This document shows positions 15,210 through 26,301 of a stretch of 55,450 bases of DNA, piece by piece. Both the position numbers and the translations under genes were made by a program. Below the pieces are notes generated by a model. It did not search any database. It had not been told where the DNA came from and saw only the letters and a program-made list of their open reading frames with translations. The stretch's first letter is position 1, and the number at the start of each line of letters is the position of its first letter. Origin of the DNA: an uncultured Sutterellaceae bacterium (GTDB lineage: Bacteria; Pseudomonadota; Gammaproteobacteria; Burkholderiales; Burkholderiaceae_F); assembly GCA_902797695.1 (NCBI GenBank), contig CADBTW010000012.1, forward strand, positions 1 through 55,450, read 5' to 3'.

Positions 15210-17155
15210 TGCTTCCCTCCGGAGCCCGCACCGTTCTGCGATGCGGGCTTCAGGTACTGGGGCGGCGGCAGCCCGAGGCTGTTCCTGCCGAGCAGCCAGT
15301 AGGCGAGCGCCGCGCGCGCGATCGGGGCGGCAGCCGAGGCGCCGAAGCCGCCGTTTTCAACGAGGACCGCGACGGCGATCCTCGGCTTTTCAGCCGGGGC
15401 GAACGATATGAAGAGGCCGTGGTCGCGATGGGAGCGCTTGATCGAGTTCGCGTCATACTTCTGACCAGCGGCAAGGCCCACCACCTGCGCGGTGCCGGTC
15501 TTGCCGGCCGCGTTATAGGCGGCGCCACGGAACGCGGCGGCAGCAGTCCCGCCCGGCTTGGTGACGGTCGTCATCGCGCTGATGACGGTTTCAAGCTCCC
15601 GTCGGGTGGAGGGCATTTCCTCCCTGTAGCTCGACTCGACCGGAGTGTCCTTTCGGGTTGTCGGGTCGAATACCGAGCGCACGAGGTGCGGCTGGAGGGA
15701 GACGCCGCGGTTCGCGAGCGTGGCGACCGCGTGCGAGAGCTGCAGCAGGGTGAACGCGTTGTAGCCCTGCCCGATGCCGAGCGGAATGGTGTCGCCCAGC
15801 ACCCAGGGCTTCTTGTAGCGCTTCATCTTCCAGTCCGGGTCCGGAAGCACGCCCTGCTGTTCACCGAGCAGGTCTATGCCGGTGATCTGGCCGAAGCCCC
15901 ACGGCTTCATGAAGTCGTGGATCCGGTCGACCCCCAGGTCATGGGCAAGGCGGTAGTAGTAAACGTCGCTTGAAACAGTGATCGAGCGCCGGAGGTCGAG
16001 GATTCCCTTGTGGGTTTTTGCGAGGTCCCGGTACTGGTGGTTCCCGAGCTCATAGACGCCCTGGTCGTTGATTGTGGTGGAAGGGCTGATCACACCGTAG
16101 TGCAGGCCCGCAAGGGCCATGAACGGCTTGTAGGTCGATCCGATCGGGTAAAGGCCCCGCATCGCGCGGTTGAGGAGGGGTTTCCGGGAAGATGTGTTCA
16201 GCGCGTTCCAGGTGTCGAAGTCGATGCCGTTCAGGAAGAGGTTCGGGTCGTAGGTCGGCTTGCTCACGAAGGCGAGGATCTCGCCGGTCGACGGCTCGAT
16301 CGCGATCATCGCGCCCGACTGGCCTCCGAAGGCGTTTTCAGCGACCTTCTGCAGCCGCAGGTCTATCGAGAGCGTCAGGTTCTTCCCGGGGACGGAGGGC
16401 TTTGAGCCGAGAAGGCGGACCGGACGGCCTCCCGCCGTCACTTCGAGCACGGTGAGGCCGGGCTCGCCGTGCAGCGCGTCCTCGTAGGTGCGCTCGATTC
16501 CCACCTTTCCGATGTTGTAGGCACCGCGGTAGCGCTGGCTCTTTCCTTCCTCCTCGAGCTGCTTCGTGTCGCGCTCCGAAATGCGTCCCATGTAGCCGAG
16601 AAGGTGCGCCCCGGTCTGCCCGAACGGGTACTGCCTGAATTCGCGCTCGGCGAGCTCGACTCCGGGAAAGCGCCACTGCTGGACGAGGAACCTCGCCATT
16701 TCCTCCTCGGTGAGGTCAAGCCGGATCGGCACCGGGTCGAAGCGTTTCGACTCCTGGAGCAGCCTCCGGAAGCGCTTCCTGTCGGTCTGCGAGACGGGAA
16801 TCACCTGGGAGAGACGATCGATCAGCACGGGCAGCTTTTCCACGGCCTTGCTCGGCGTGATCTCAAGCGAGTACGACCAGTAGTTTCTCGCGAGGATCGT
16901 TCCGTTGCGGTCGAGGATGAGGCCGCGGGACGCCTGCACCGGGATATTGACCGTGCGGTTGCTTTCCGCCTGTGTCGTGTACTGGTCGTGGCGGACCACC
17001 TGCAGCCAGAAAAAGCGGCTGGCGAGGATGAGGAAGCAGAAGGCGAAGAAGGCTATAGCGAAGACCGCCCGCCTCTTGAACTCAGCCATGCCGACGTCAT
17101 TCGACCTTGAGGCGAAGAGCCCGCGGCGCCTGTTTTCTCGGAAAAGCTTCTTCAT
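15206..17155 (-). CDS. mrdA: Penicillin-binding protein 2
   Basis: This 649-residue class B transpeptidase cross-links peptidoglycan during elongation. A single N-terminal transmembrane helix lies around residues 29-50, followed by the dimerisation/pedestal region and then the transpeptidase domain. That domain carries GSTYKPF with active-site Ser340, the SSD motif in VSSDVYYY, and KTGTAQ. E. coli PBP2 is 633 residues with Ser330, so length and position agree. Its start codon shares one base with the mreD stop (TGATG), and its stop overlaps rodA, which points to tight coupling of the elongasome genes. Confidence 0.95.
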   Translation of the reverse strand: MKKLFRENRRRGLFASRSNDVGMAEFKRRAVFAIAFFAFCFLILASRFFWLQVVRHDQYTTQAESNRTVNIPVQASRGLILDRNGTILARNYWSYSLEITPSKAVEKLPVLIDRLSQVIPVSQTDRKRFRRLLQESKRFDPVPIRLDLTEEEMARFLVQQWRFPGVELAEREFRQYPFGQTGAHLLGYMGRISERDTKQLEEEGKSQRYRGAYNIGKVGIERTYEDALHGEPGLTVLEVTAGGRPVRLLGSKPSVPGKNLTLSIDLRLQKVAENAFGGQSGAMIAIEPSTGEILAFVSKPTYDPNLFLNGIDFDTWNALNTSSRKPLLNRAMRGLYPIGSTYKPFMALAGLHYGVISPSTTINDQGVYELGNHQYRDLAKTHKGILDLRRSITVSSDVYYYRLAHDLGVDRIHDFMKPWGFGQITGIDLLGEQQGVLPDPDWKMKRYKKPWVLGDTIPLGIGQGYNAFTLLQLSHAVATLANRGVSLQPHLVRSVFDPTTRKDTPVESSYREEMPSTRRELETVISAMTTVTKPGGTAAAAFRGAAYNAAGKTGTAQVVGLAAGQKYDANSIKRSHRDHGLFISFAPAEKPRIAVAVLVENGGFGASAAAPIARAALAYWLLGRNSLGLPPPQYLKPASQNGAGSGGKQ

Positions 17156-17712
17156 CAGAGCGGGCTCGTGTCGTCATTCTTCGAGCGGCGCTGGGGGATG
17201 AGGAGCAGCCAGGTCCAGAGCGGCCAGAGAAGCGAGACGAGGACGCTTCCGAGGAACCAGCTCCAGCCGGGCCAGCCGCGCACCCCGAGGCTTCGGATCA
17301 CAAGCACGACCGCCTGCGTCGCGAGGAATAGCGGAAGGATGTGAAGCGCCTGCGCGGCGGGCGTGAACCAGGAGAGACGCCGCCTCAGTCGGTCTGCCAT
17401 GTAGGAGAGGACCACATAGGCGAGAGCGTGCTGGCCAAGGAGCGAGCCCTGCTGCACGTCGATCAGGATGCCGCAGAGGAACGCGACCGTCATGCCGACC
17501 CAGTTCGGCTGGCGCAGTGTCCAGAAGAAAAGCGTCATGGCGAGGAAGTCCGGGACCCAGACTGCCTTTTTCAGCAGGAAGTCGAGGAGGAGGCTCGCGA
17601 TGATGGTTCCGGCGACCCACAGCGGGTTCGCGGGCTGCAGGAGGTATTCCCGCGGCTGCGTCGCGAGGGTCGTCGGAGTGGGGCTGCTGAAAAGCCTGTC
17701 AAGGAAGCTCAT
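17155..17712 (-). CDS. mreD: Rod shape-determining protein MreD
   Basis: The 185-residue hydrophobic protein has five or six predicted transmembrane helices. MreD is the inner-membrane partner linking MreC to the RodA-PBP2 complex. The family has little sequence conservation; the call rests on size, hydrophobicity, the FLCGILIDVQQGSLLGQHAL pattern typical of MreD, and its position between mreC and mrdA. The ATG overlaps the mreC stop (ATGA). Confidence 0.9.
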   Translation of the reverse strand: MSFLDRLFSSPTPTTLATQPREYLLQPANPLWVAGTIIASLLLDFLLKKAVWVPDFLAMTLFFWTLRQPNWVGMTVAFLCGILIDVQQGSLLGQHALAYVVLSYMADRLRRRLSWFTPAAQALHILPLFLATQAVVLVIRSLGVRGWPGWSWFLGSVLVSLLWPLWTWLLLIPQRRSKNDDTSPL

Positions 17713-18590
17713 TTCGACGTGCTCCCTCCCTGGTCTGCCGTATTCCCGGGGTACAGGTCCTTCACGCGGCCGATCATCACGTAGCGGCCCACGGACGGGT
17801 TCGCGGCGAGCTTCACCGTGACGTGCGCGAAGGCGTCGCCTGCCACGCGTTCCACCCGGACGACGGTGCCGACCGCCATGTGGGCCGGGAACACCCGGTC
17901 GATGCCGGAAGTCTGCACCTCGTCCCCCTCCTCCACGTCGGCCGCCGCGGGCACGTACAGGAGCTCGACAAGCCGGTCATTCTCGCCGGACCTCGTCGCG
18001 CAGCGGATTCCGGAGCGAGGGAGGAGCACCGGGAGCTGGACGGAGGGATCGGAGAGCAGGGTGATCTCGGACTGGTCGGCCCGGACGCGGAAGACCTGAC
18101 CGAGAACGCCGCCTTCATCGAAGACCGGCATCCCCGGCTCGATTCCGGCGTTCGTTCCGAGGTTCACCTCAAGGTGATGGGTGAAGGCGTCCTCGGTTTC
18201 CCCGGTGATCTCGCCTGTCGCCGTGTCCATGCGGACCGAGCTCCGTACGCCGGCAAGCGTATGGAGCTGTTCGTTCTCGGCTTTCATGCGGTTGTATTCG
18301 AGGAGCTGGAAGCTGAGCTCCGCGTTCTTCTTCCTGAGCGCCTCGTTCTCCTCGGTGAGCGCGTTCACGGTCGTGAAGAACCTCGCGCTTGAGCCGATCG
18401 TCCGGATCGTGCCTTCCGTCACGGATTCGGCAGGACGGATGACATAGGAGGCGATCGCCTCCCTGAAGGCGGCGAGCGTCTGCATCTTTCCGTCGACCAT
18501 CATCAGCACAGCGGAGAGCCCGGCGAAGAATATGAGCTTCAGCCCTTCGGGAAGGCCTTGCCTGAAGAGTGCTGGCGTGCCGTTTTCCAT
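17709..18590 (-). CDS. mreC: Rod shape-determining protein MreC
   Basis: The 293-residue protein has one N-terminal membrane segment (about residues 17-34), a coiled coil around residues 75-105 (ENEALRKKNAELSFQLLEYN), and then a beta-rich periplasmic domain with GIEPGMPVFDEGGVLGQV. MreC activates PBP2/RodA from the periplasm. The gene begins 105 bp downstream of mreB, a larger gap than elsewhere in the cluster, which may hold a processing site; it contains GC-rich inverted repeats. The C-terminal tail is short and polar. Confidence 0.93.
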   Translation of the reverse strand: MENGTPALFRQGLPEGLKLIFFAGLSAVLMMVDGKMQTLAAFREAIASYVIRPAESVTEGTIRTIGSSARFFTTVNALTEENEALRKKNAELSFQLLEYNRMKAENEQLHTLAGVRSSVRMDTATGEITGETEDAFTHHLEVNLGTNAGIEPGMPVFDEGGVLGQVFRVRADQSEITLLSDPSVQLPVLLPRSGIRCATRSGENDRLVELLYVPAAADVEEGDEVQTSGIDRVFPAHMAVGTVVRVERVAGDAFAHVTVKLAANPSVGRYVMIGRVKDLYPGNTADQGGSTSK

Positions 18591-18695
18591 GGGAAAGTGA
18601 GTGAGGGAATTGTTTTGGGAAGCGAGGGCGGGGAACGGAGGGAGCCCGCGCCTCGCCTTCCGCCCGGAGGGCGGAAGGAAAACGTCCGGGGGGGA

Positions 18696-19856
<1,161 letters not shown>

Positions 19857-20010
19857 TCAACCTGTCAATGATAGACTAAGCCGTGGCCTGATGCCGGCCG
19901 AAGCGGCGAAATTTTCTTAGAATTGCACCTCTTGCGCCACTTTGGGGAACCTGACGGAGGTCTCTCCTGCACCGGGCGGCTGTTCAATACAAAAGCGAGA
20001 ATATTCCACC

Positions 20011-20301
20011 ATGTCCCTTTCAAAGGATGACGTCCTGCATGTGGCCAACCTGGCCCATGTCGACCTCTCCGACGAGCAGGTCGTGAAGATGCAGGCCGAG
20101 CTCAATGACATTTTCAAAATGATCGAGGAAATCCGCGCGGTTGACACCGAGGGCGTCGAGCCGATGCTCCACCCCCATGACGGCGCCGGTTTCCTTCGCG
20201 AGGATGCCGTCACGGAAAAAGACATCCGCGAGGCTGCCTTCGCGAATGCGCCGGAAACGAGCGACAGCATGTTCCTTGTCCCCCAGTACGTGGAGTCCTA
20301 G
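20011..20301 (+). CDS. gatC: Asp/Glu-tRNA amidotransferase subunit C
   Basis: The 96-residue GatC wraps the interface of GatA and GatB and stabilises the amidotransferase that converts mischarged Glu-tRNA(Gln) or Asp-tRNA(Asn) to the amide form. The family pattern is clear: VLHVANLAHVDLSDEQV at the start, FKMIEEIRAVDTEGVEPM in the middle, LREDAV and VPQYVES at the end. The ATG at 20011 was chosen for the conserved start (MSLSKDDV). gatA follows 6 bp after the TAG stop. Confidence 0.95.
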   Translation: MSLSKDDVLHVANLAHVDLSDEQVVKMQAELNDIFKMIEEIRAVDTEGVEPMLHPHDGAGFLREDAVTEKDIREAAFANAPETSDSMFLVPQYVES

Positions 20302-20307
20302 TTAGAA

Positions 20308-21765
20308 ATGTCTGATGTAACGCACTGCTCGGTCGCCGAACTGGCGGCAAAGCTCCAAAGCAGGGAAATTTCGGCGGTGGAGGTCGCAAAGCAGTACCTC
20401 GACCGCATCGAGGCCCACAAGAACCTGAACGCATTCCTCGACGTGCGGCCCGATGAAACCCTGAAGCAGGCCGAGGCGGCCGACGCCCGCATTGCCGCAG
20501 GCACTGCCGGCCCCCTCACCGGCGTTCCGATCGCCCACAAGGACATCTTCGTCACGAAGGAGTGGAACTCCACGGCGGCGAGCCGGATGCTCGAAGGCTA
20601 TCGCAGCCCGTTTGACGCGACTGTGGTGGAGAAGCTGAAGGCGGAGGGCATGGTCTGCCTCGGGAAGCTGAACTGCGACGAGTTCGCCATGGGCTCCGGG
20701 AACGAGAATTCCGCCTATGGCCGGTGCTACAACCCGTGGGACGAGAACGCGGTTCCGGGCGGTTCCTCCGGCGGCTCGGCCTGCGCGGTCGCCGCGCGCC
20801 TCGCGCCGATCGCGACCGCGACCGACACCGGCGGCTCCATCCGCGAGCCCGCGGCCTTCACCGGAGTCACCGGGCTGAAGCCGACGTACGGTCGTCCTTC
20901 CCGTCTCGGAATGATCGCCTTCGCCTCGAGCCTTGACACCGCCGGCCTCATCGCGCCGTCCGCTGCCGACATCGCCCCCGTCCTCTCCCGCATGGTCGGG
21001 TATGACCCCAAGGACTCGACGAGCGTCAACAAGCCCGCCGAGGACTTCTCCCGCGGCCTCGGCCGCGACGTGGCCGGCCTCAGGATCGGCGTGCCGCGCT
21101 CCTGGTTCTCTGACAAGCTGAACGAGGAGGTCCGCGGGGCGATCGACAAGGTGATCGCCTTCTACAGGGACCACGGCGCGGTTATCGTCGACATGGACCT
21201 CCCGGTCGCCCGGCTCGGCGTTCCCGTCTACTACGTCGTCGCCTGCGCCGAGGCGAGCTCCAATCTCTCGCGCTACGACGGCATCCGCTACGGCTACCGC
21301 GCGAAGGACTGCCACACGATGGACGAGCTGATCCGCAGGAGCCGGAACGAGGGGCTCGGCGCTGAGCCGAAGCGCCGCATCATGATCGGCACCTACGTGC
21401 TGAGCCACGGCTACTACGACGCCTACTACCTCAAGGCCCAGAAGGTCCGCCGCCTGATTGCGGACGAGTTCCACAAGGCCTTTGCAGACGTGGACGCGAT
21501 CATCTCCCCGGTGGCTCCCGGCACCGCCTACAGCTTCGGCGAGAAGAGCGACCCGGTCTCCGCCTATCTCGGCGACCTCTACACGGTGCCCGCTTCGCTT
21601 GCCGGCCTTCCCTGCATGAGCGTTCCCTGCGGCTTCGCGTCGAACGGCCGCCCGATCGGCGTCCAGCTCACCGCCGCCCCCTTCGAGGAGGCGAGGCTGC
21701 TGCAGCTTGCCGACGCCTGGCAGCGCGAGACCGACTGGCACCGCCGGGTCCCCGCGGGGTACTAA
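20308..21765 (+). CDS. gatA: Asp/Glu-tRNA amidotransferase subunit A
   Basis: This 485-residue amidase-signature enzyme releases ammonia from glutamine for the GatB transamidation. The catalytic lysine is in PIAHKDIF (about residue 77). The serine-rich signature GGSSGGSAC and the nucleophilic serine in [10 protein letters not shown] are present, giving the Ser-cisSer-Lys triad. gatA sits between gatC and gatB in the standard order, and 21 to 27 bp separate its TAA stop from gatB. The open frame antisense to gatA and gatB is a codon-bias shadow. Confidence 0.97.
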   Translation: MSDVTHCSVAELAAKLQSREISAVEVAKQYLDRIEAHKNLNAFLDVRPDETLKQAEAADARIAAGTAGPLTGVPIAHKDIFVTKEWNSTAASRMLEGYRSPFDATVVEKLKAEGMVCLGKLNCDEFAMGSGNENSAYGRCYNPWDENAVPGGSSGGSACAVAARLAPIATATDTGGSIREPAAFTGVTGLKPTYGRPSRLGMIAFASSLDTAGLIAPSAADIAPVLSRMVGYDPKDSTSVNKPAEDFSRGLGRDVAGLRIGVPRSWFSDKLNEEVRGAIDKVIAFYRDHGAVIVDMDLPVARLGVPVYYVVACAEASSNLSRYDGIRYGYRAKDCHTMDELIRRSRNEGLGAEPKRRIMIGTYVLSHGYYDAYYLKAQKVRRLIADEFHKAFADVDAIISPVAPGTAYSFGEKSDPVSAYLGDLYTVPASLAGLPCMSVPCGFASNGRPIGVQLTAAPFEEARLLQLADAWQRETDWHRRVPAGY

Positions 21766-21792
21766 CAAGGAATGGATGGAGAGTAAGTGAAG

Positions 21793-23241
21793 ATGCAATG
21801 GGAAGTGGTCATCGGTCTTGAGACGCACGTTCAGCTCTCGACCCACTCGAAGATTTTCTCCGGGGCTGACAACAGCTTCGGCGGCGAACCGAACGCCCAC
21901 GCCTGCGCGATCGACATGGCGCTTCCGGGCGCCCTGCCCGTGATCAATCGCGGCGCCGTGATCCGCGCCGCCCAGTTCGGGCTCGCGATCGGAGCGAAGG
22001 TCGCCGAGCGTTCGGTCTTCGACCGCAAGAACTATTTCTACCCGGACCTTCCGAAGGGGTACCAGATCAGCCAGTTCGAGCTCCCGATCGTGCTCGGAGG
22101 CGAGCTCTCCTGCCTCGTCACCCCCAAGGGCAAGGATCCGTACGTGAAGGTGGTCCAGCTCACCCGCGCTCACCTTGAGGAGGACGCGGGCAAGAGCAAC
22201 CACGGGATCCGCCCCGGCGAGACCGGCGTCGATCTCAACCGCGCCGGCACCCCGCTCATCGAAATCGTGACGGAGCCCGTCATGCATTCGGCTGACGAGG
22301 CGGTCGCCTACGCGAAGACCCTGCACGCCCTCGTCGTCTGGCTCGGGATCACGGAGGGCAACCTCCAGAACGGCAACTTCCGCTGCGACGTGAACGTGTC
22401 CGTCCGCCCGAAGGGCGAAACGAAGCTCGGCACCCGGTGCGAAATCAAGAACGTGAACAGCTTCAAGTTCCTGCAGGCCGCGATCGAGTACGAGGTCGAG
22501 CGCCAGATCGAGCTGATCGAGGACGGCGGAACCGTCGTGCAGCAGACCCGGCTCTACGATCCGGACCATGACGAGACCCGTCCGATGCGCTCGAAGGAGG
22601 ACTCTATGGACTACCGGTACTTCCCGGATCCGGACCTCCTGCCCTGCGTGCTCACGAAGCAGGAGATCGAGGAGCTGAGGAAGGGGCTTCCGGAACTCCC
22701 GCGCGAGATGTTCGAGCGGCTTCAGAAGGAGGACGGCCTCTCCGCCTACGACGCGGGGATCCTTACCTCGAGCCGCGGCGTCGCCCGTTATTACGACAGC
22801 CTTGCGCATCTCGTGAAGGACAAGAAGGCGGCCGCGAACTGGGTGATGGGCGAAGTGAACGCAGCCCTCAACCAGACCGAGGGCCTGTCGATCGAGGACG
22901 CGCCCGTCACGCCCGAGACCCTCGCGCAGATCATGAACCGCGTTTCCGACGGCACGATCAACCTGAAGGGCGCGAAGAAGGTTTTTGCCGCGGTCTGGGC
23001 CGGCGACCAGTCAGGAGTCGATGCCCTGATCGGGAAACTCGGCCTCAAGCAGATTTCCGACACCGGGGCAGTGGAAGCGATGGTGGACGAGGTGCTTGCG
23101 AAGAACGCCCCGATGGTGGAGCAGTACAAGTCCGGCAAGCAGAAGGCGTTCAACGCGCTTGTGGGCCAGGTGATGAAGGCGGCTCGGGGCAAGGCTTCCC
23201 CCGCCCTCGTAAACCAGCTGCTTCATAAGAAGCTCGGCTAG
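21793..23241 (+). CDS. gatB: Asp/Glu-tRNA amidotransferase subunit B
   Basis: The 482-residue GatB activates the mischarged aminoacyl-tRNA with ATP and completes amidation using ammonia from GatA. The start [13 protein letters not shown], the cradle-domain segment [19 protein letters not shown], and [15 protein letters not shown] are hallmark sequences. The YqeY-like C-terminal tail ends in [14 protein letters not shown] 21793 (GGAG about 10 bp upstream) is preferred over GTG 21787. The three gat genes form one operon. Their presence suggests the organism lacks a dedicated GlnRS and/or AsnRS, or uses both routes. Confidence 0.97.
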   Translation: MQWEVVIGLETHVQLSTHSKIFSGADNSFGGEPNAHACAIDMALPGALPVINRGAVIRAAQFGLAIGAKVAERSVFDRKNYFYPDLPKGYQISQFELPIVLGGELSCLVTPKGKDPYVKVVQLTRAHLEEDAGKSNHGIRPGETGVDLNRAGTPLIEIVTEPVMHSADEAVAYAKTLHALVVWLGITEGNLQNGNFRCDVNVSVRPKGETKLGTRCEIKNVNSFKFLQAAIEYEVERQIELIEDGGTVVQQTRLYDPDHDETRPMRSKEDSMDYRYFPDPDLLPCVLTKQEIEELRKGLPELPREMFERLQKEDGLSAYDAGILTSSRGVARYYDSLAHLVKDKKAAANWVMGEVNAALNQTEGLSIEDAPVTPETLAQIMNRVSDGTINLKGAKKVFAAVWAGDQSGVDALIGKLGLKQISDTGAVEAMVDEVLAKNAPMVEQYKSGKQKAFNALVGQVMKAARGKASPALVNQLLHKKLG

Positions 23242-23306
23242 CCGCTCCTGCGGGCTCCCCTCCTTTCCCCGGCTCATCGGGCGAGGGGCGGAGAATGGAA
23301 AAAGAC

Positions 23307-23341
23307 GGGCGCCCATTCCCGAAACCCGGGGACGGGCGCCC
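23307..23341. terminator. GC-rich hairpin between gatB and pyrE
   Basis: GGGCGCCC occurs twice (23307-23314 and 23334-23341), and the two copies pair with each other, with a further CCC/GGG pairing inside. The element lies in the 133-bp gap between the convergent genes. No long T-run follows, so efficiency without Rho is uncertain. Confidence 0.5.
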
Positions 23342-23374
23342 GCATTGTCAGGGCTTCTTTCTTTCCTGCGGGCC

Positions 23375-24052
23375 TCAAGCGCCGTAGCGCGCCCGGTAGG
23401 CAGCGACCGCGTCCGCGTATCCCGCGAACTCCCGGGCGGCTTCGGAGCCGCACTTCAGGAATTCGAGCAGGTTGTCGAGGCTCGCGATGGAGACGACCGG
23501 GATCGAGAAGGTCTTCTCGACATCCTGGACCGCCGAGGTTTCTGTCATCACTTCGGCGTTCCCGCCCTTCTCCATCCGGTCGATCGCGATGGCGACCCCG
23601 GACGGTTCGGCGCCTTCCGCGCGGATCATGGCGATCGACTCGCGAACCGAGGTCCCGGCGGAAATGACGTCGTCCACGATGAGGACGCGACCGGAAAGCG
23701 GCGTCCCGATGATCGTGCCGCCCTCGCCGTGGTCCTTCTTCTCCTTCCGGTTGAATGCCCACGGGAGGTCGAGACCGAGCCGTGCGAGGTTGATCGCGAT
23801 CGTGGAGACGAGCGGGATGCCCTTGTAGGCAGGCCCGAAGAGCATGTCGAACTGCAGCTCGCCTGCATTGCGCTTCTCGAGGATCTTCTTCGCGTAGAAC
23901 GCTCCGAGCTGGTCGAGGAGGAGGCCGGTGTCGAAGAGCCCGGCGTTGAAGAAGTAGGGGGAGAGGCGTCCCGCCTTGGTCTTGAATTCCCCGAAGCGGA
24001 GGACCCGCGCCTTCAATGCAAATTCAATGAAATCGTGTTCAAGTGAAGTCAT
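23375..24052 (-). CDS. pyrE: Orotate phosphoribosyltransferase
   Basis: The 225-residue enzyme joins orotate with PRPP to form OMP in pyrimidine synthesis. The PRPP-binding motif VLIVDDVISAGTS is intact, and the N-terminal FKTKAGRLSPYFFNAGLFDTG region and the AYKGIPLV loop match PyrE. The ATG at 24052 (MTSLEHDFIEFAL) matches the usual start; the frame is open for 78 further codons upstream, but that part is arginine-rich and not conserved. It is divergent from rsuA. Confidence 0.94.
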   Translation of the reverse strand: MTSLEHDFIEFALKARVLRFGEFKTKAGRLSPYFFNAGLFDTGLLLDQLGAFYAKKILEKRNAGELQFDMLFGPAYKGIPLVSTIAINLARLGLDLPWAFNRKEKKDHGEGGTIIGTPLSGRVLIVDDVISAGTSVRESIAMIRAEGAEPSGVAIAIDRMEKGGNAEVMTETSAVQDVEKTFSIPVVSIASLDNLLEFLKCGSEAAREFAGYADAVAAYRARYGA

Positions 24053-24238
24053 TTTTGGTCTGGAAGGCCCCGAAAGCCTTTCCGGGGCGATAGTGGGCAG
24101 GATGAAGTGTGCCGTTGCCGGTAATCTTAACAAACCGGGTTGCCGGGACCTCCCCGCACGGTTCCGGAGCCGGAAAAGGCTAGGATATTGCCTGGCGAAC
24201 GGTTCATCAGGGGCCTTCCGGCCGGAGGAGCGGATGTA

Positions 24239-24961
24239 ATGGCGAGGCGTCGGGCACTCGACTTTGAAGAAATGCTTTTTTCCCAAGGATTTGGGACGCG
24301 GCGCGACTGCCGTGACCTCGTGCTGTCCGGTGCGGTTTCCTGGGAAGGGCGGGTCGTTGAGGATCCCTTCGAGGAAGTGGCCCCCGAGGGGAAGAGCTTT
24401 CTCGTGAACGGCGAGGAATGGCCTTACTTCGAGAAGGCGGTGATCGTGATGAACAAGCCTTCGGGGTACGAGTGCTCAGCGAAGCCGCTCCACCACCCCA
24501 GCGTCCTCTCGTTGCTCCCCGCACCTCTCAGGAGCCGCGGCGTGCAGCCGGTAGGGAGGCTGGACGAAGACACGACGGGGCTGCTCGTCCTAACCGACGA
24601 CGGCGCTTTCCAGCACTACCTGATCCATCCGAAGCACCATGTCCCGAAGGTCTACCGGGCCGTCCTGAAGTACCCCGTGACGGAGGAGTTCATCGGGCGG
24701 CTTCTCGGGGGAGTCGTGCTTGCGGACGATCCGGCGCCCGTGCGGGCGGAGGCGTGCGAGCAGTCCGGGGATCGGGAAGTCCTCCTCACGATCACGGAGG
24801 GGAAATACCACCAGGTGAAGCGCATGGCGGCCGCGGCCGGGAACCGGGTCGAAGCGCTTTCGCGAATCCGGTTCGGCGCGCTAAGCCTTCCCGCAGGCCT
24901 GAAGCCCGGGGAATGGGACTGGGTGCGCTCGAGGTCCGCAATCACGGGATCGAAGGCATAG
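24239..24961 (+). CDS. rsuA: 16S rRNA pseudouridine-516 synthase RsuA
   Basis: The 240-residue protein has an N-terminal S4-like RNA-binding region (about residues 6-48). A pseudouridine-synthase domain follows, with VMNKPSGYECS and the catalytic motif GRLDEDTTGLL (Asp109). TEGKYHQVKRMAAAAGN near the C-terminus is the RsuA/RluE-type signature. RsuA isomerises U516 in helix 18 of 16S rRNA. The ATG at 24239 follows a strong GGAGGAG at 24224-24230. The TAG stop at 24959-24961 touches the start region of ampG, so the two are coupled. Confidence 0.88.
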   Translation: MARRRALDFEEMLFSQGFGTRRDCRDLVLSGAVSWEGRVVEDPFEEVAPEGKSFLVNGEEWPYFEKAVIVMNKPSGYECSAKPLHHPSVLSLLPAPLRSRGVQPVGRLDEDTTGLLVLTDDGAFQHYLIHPKHHVPKVYRAVLKYPVTEEFIGRLLGGVVLADDPAPVRAEACEQSGDREVLLTITEGKYHQVKRMAAAAGNRVEALSRIRFGALSLPAGLKPGEWDWVRSRSAITGSKA

Positions 24962-24966
24962 TGAAA

Positions 24967-26301
24967 ATGGGACGCATTGCTTCGGCGCTCGGCCTCGTCC
25001 GCGTTTACCTTACCGGCCCCAGCCTCCGGATGCTGTTCCTCGGGTTTTCCTCGGGGCTTCCGCTTCTCCTCGTCCTGGGAACGCTTTCCTTCAGGCTCCG
25101 GGAGGCGGGCGTAAGCCTCGCGGCGATCGGGTTCATGTCCTGGATCGGGCTCGTTTACGCGGCGAAGTGGGCCTGGGCTCCGGCGGTTGACCGGGTGCCG
25201 CTTCCCTTCCTTACGAAGCGGCTCGGAAGGCGCCGCGCGTGGCTCCTGCTCTCGCAGGCGATGCTCGCCTGCGGGCTCGTCATGATGGCCGCGGCGGACC
25301 CGTCGAAGAGCCTTGCGCCGCTTATCGGCGCGGCGCTTTTCACGGCGTTCTCCTCCGCGACCCAGGACATCGCGCTTGACGCCTACCGTATCGAGAGCGC
25401 GGACGCCCAGACGCAGGGTGTGCTCGCCGCCTCGTACCAGTTCGGCTACCGCATCGCGATGATCTGGTCGGGTGCCGGGGCCCTTGCCATCGCGGCTGCA
25501 GTCGCCGGGATCGACACCGTGGGCTACAGCGCGGCCGCCTGGCGGGCGGCCTACCTCGCAATGGCGGCGTCAGTCGCGGTCGGTCTCGTGACGGTGCTGC
25601 TTTCGCCTGAGGCGCCTGCCCGGAAGGCGGCGCGGCCGAAGGAGCGGCGTTCCCTTGGGAAGGCCGTGAGGGAAGCCTTCCTCTCCCCCCTCGAGGACTT
25701 CTTCATCCGGTACGGGAAATGGACCCTCGTGCTTCTCGCGCTTGTCGCGACCTACCGGATGTCGGACGTCGTGATGGGGATCATGGCGAATCCCTTCTAT
25801 GCCGACATGGGCTTTACGAAGGCCGAGGTTGCCGGCGTCACCAAGGTGTTCGGCGTAGTGATGACGCTTCTCGGGACCTTCGTGGGCGGGCTCGTCGTGC
25901 TGCGGATCGGCGTCATGCCGGCGCTTTTCCTCGGTGCCGTGCTGTCCGCCGCGACGAACCTTCTTTTCTCGGCCCTGGCGCTCATCGGGCACAGCGTGCC
26001 GTTCCTCGTTGTCACGGTGAGCGCGGACAATCTTGCCGGAGGGCTCGCGAGCGCCTCCTTTGTCGCATTCCTGTCCGGGATGACCAGCCGGGAGTTCTCT
26101 GCGACGCAGTACGCGCTCCTCTCCTCCCTCATGCTCCTGCTTCCGAAGGCCGTCGCAGGCTTCTCAGGCGTCATGGTGGAGCATCTCACCTTCAACGGCT
26201 TTTTCATGTTCACCGCGGCGCTTGGCGTGCCCGTGGCGCTGCTCGTGCTGTTCGCCGCCCGGAGCAGGAAGTTCGGGACGGCGAAGGGCGGCGGCTCCTA
26301 G
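24967..26301 (+). CDS. ampG: Muropeptide permease AmpG (MFS)
   Basis: This 444-residue major-facilitator protein with about twelve hydrophobic helices resembles AmpG, which imports anhydro-muropeptides for wall recycling and beta-lactamase induction. AmpG-like features are FLGFSSGLPLLLVLGTLSFRLREAGVSL spread across helix 1, the WAWAPAVDRVPLP loop, GRRRAWLL, SSATQDIALDAYR, and FYADMGFTKAEVA. ATG 24967 is chosen; GTG 24961, overlapping the rsuA stop, is an alternative. The frame stays open for 549 bp upstream inside rsuA, but that part is a shadow. Its stop is shared with the convergent UPF0149 gene within one CTAG (26298-26301). Confidence 0.85.
   Translation: MGRIASALGLVRVYLTGPSLRMLFLGFSSGLPLLLVLGTLSFRLREAGVSLAAIGFMSWIGLVYAAKWAWAPAVDRVPLPFLTKRLGRRRAWLLLSQAMLACGLVMMAAADPSKSLAPLIGAALFTAFSSATQDIALDAYRIESADAQTQGVLAASYQFGYRIAMIWSGAGALAIAAAVAGIDTVGYSAAAWRAAYLAMAASVAVGLVTVLLSPEAPARKAARPKERRSLGKAVREAFLSPLEDFFIRYGKWTLVLLALVATYRMSDVVMGIMANPFYADMGFTKAEVAGVTKVFGVVMTLLGTFVGGLVVLRIGVMPALFLGAVLSAATNLLFSALALIGHSVPFLVVTVSADNLAGGLASASFVAFLSGMTSREFSATQYALLSSLMLLLPKAVAGFSGVMVEHLTFNGFFMFTAALGVPVALLVLFAARSRKFGTAKGGGS

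Noticed and set aside
20302..22809. Minus-strand open frame of 835 codons across gatA and gatB
   Set aside because: It is antisense to two certain genes, crosses their junction, and has no recognisable motif. Codon bias explains it.
24418..24966. Upstream extension of the ampG frame inside rsuA
   Set aside because: The translated extension is Arg/Gly-rich and unlike any transporter N-terminus. rsuA in the other frame has intact catalytic motifs.
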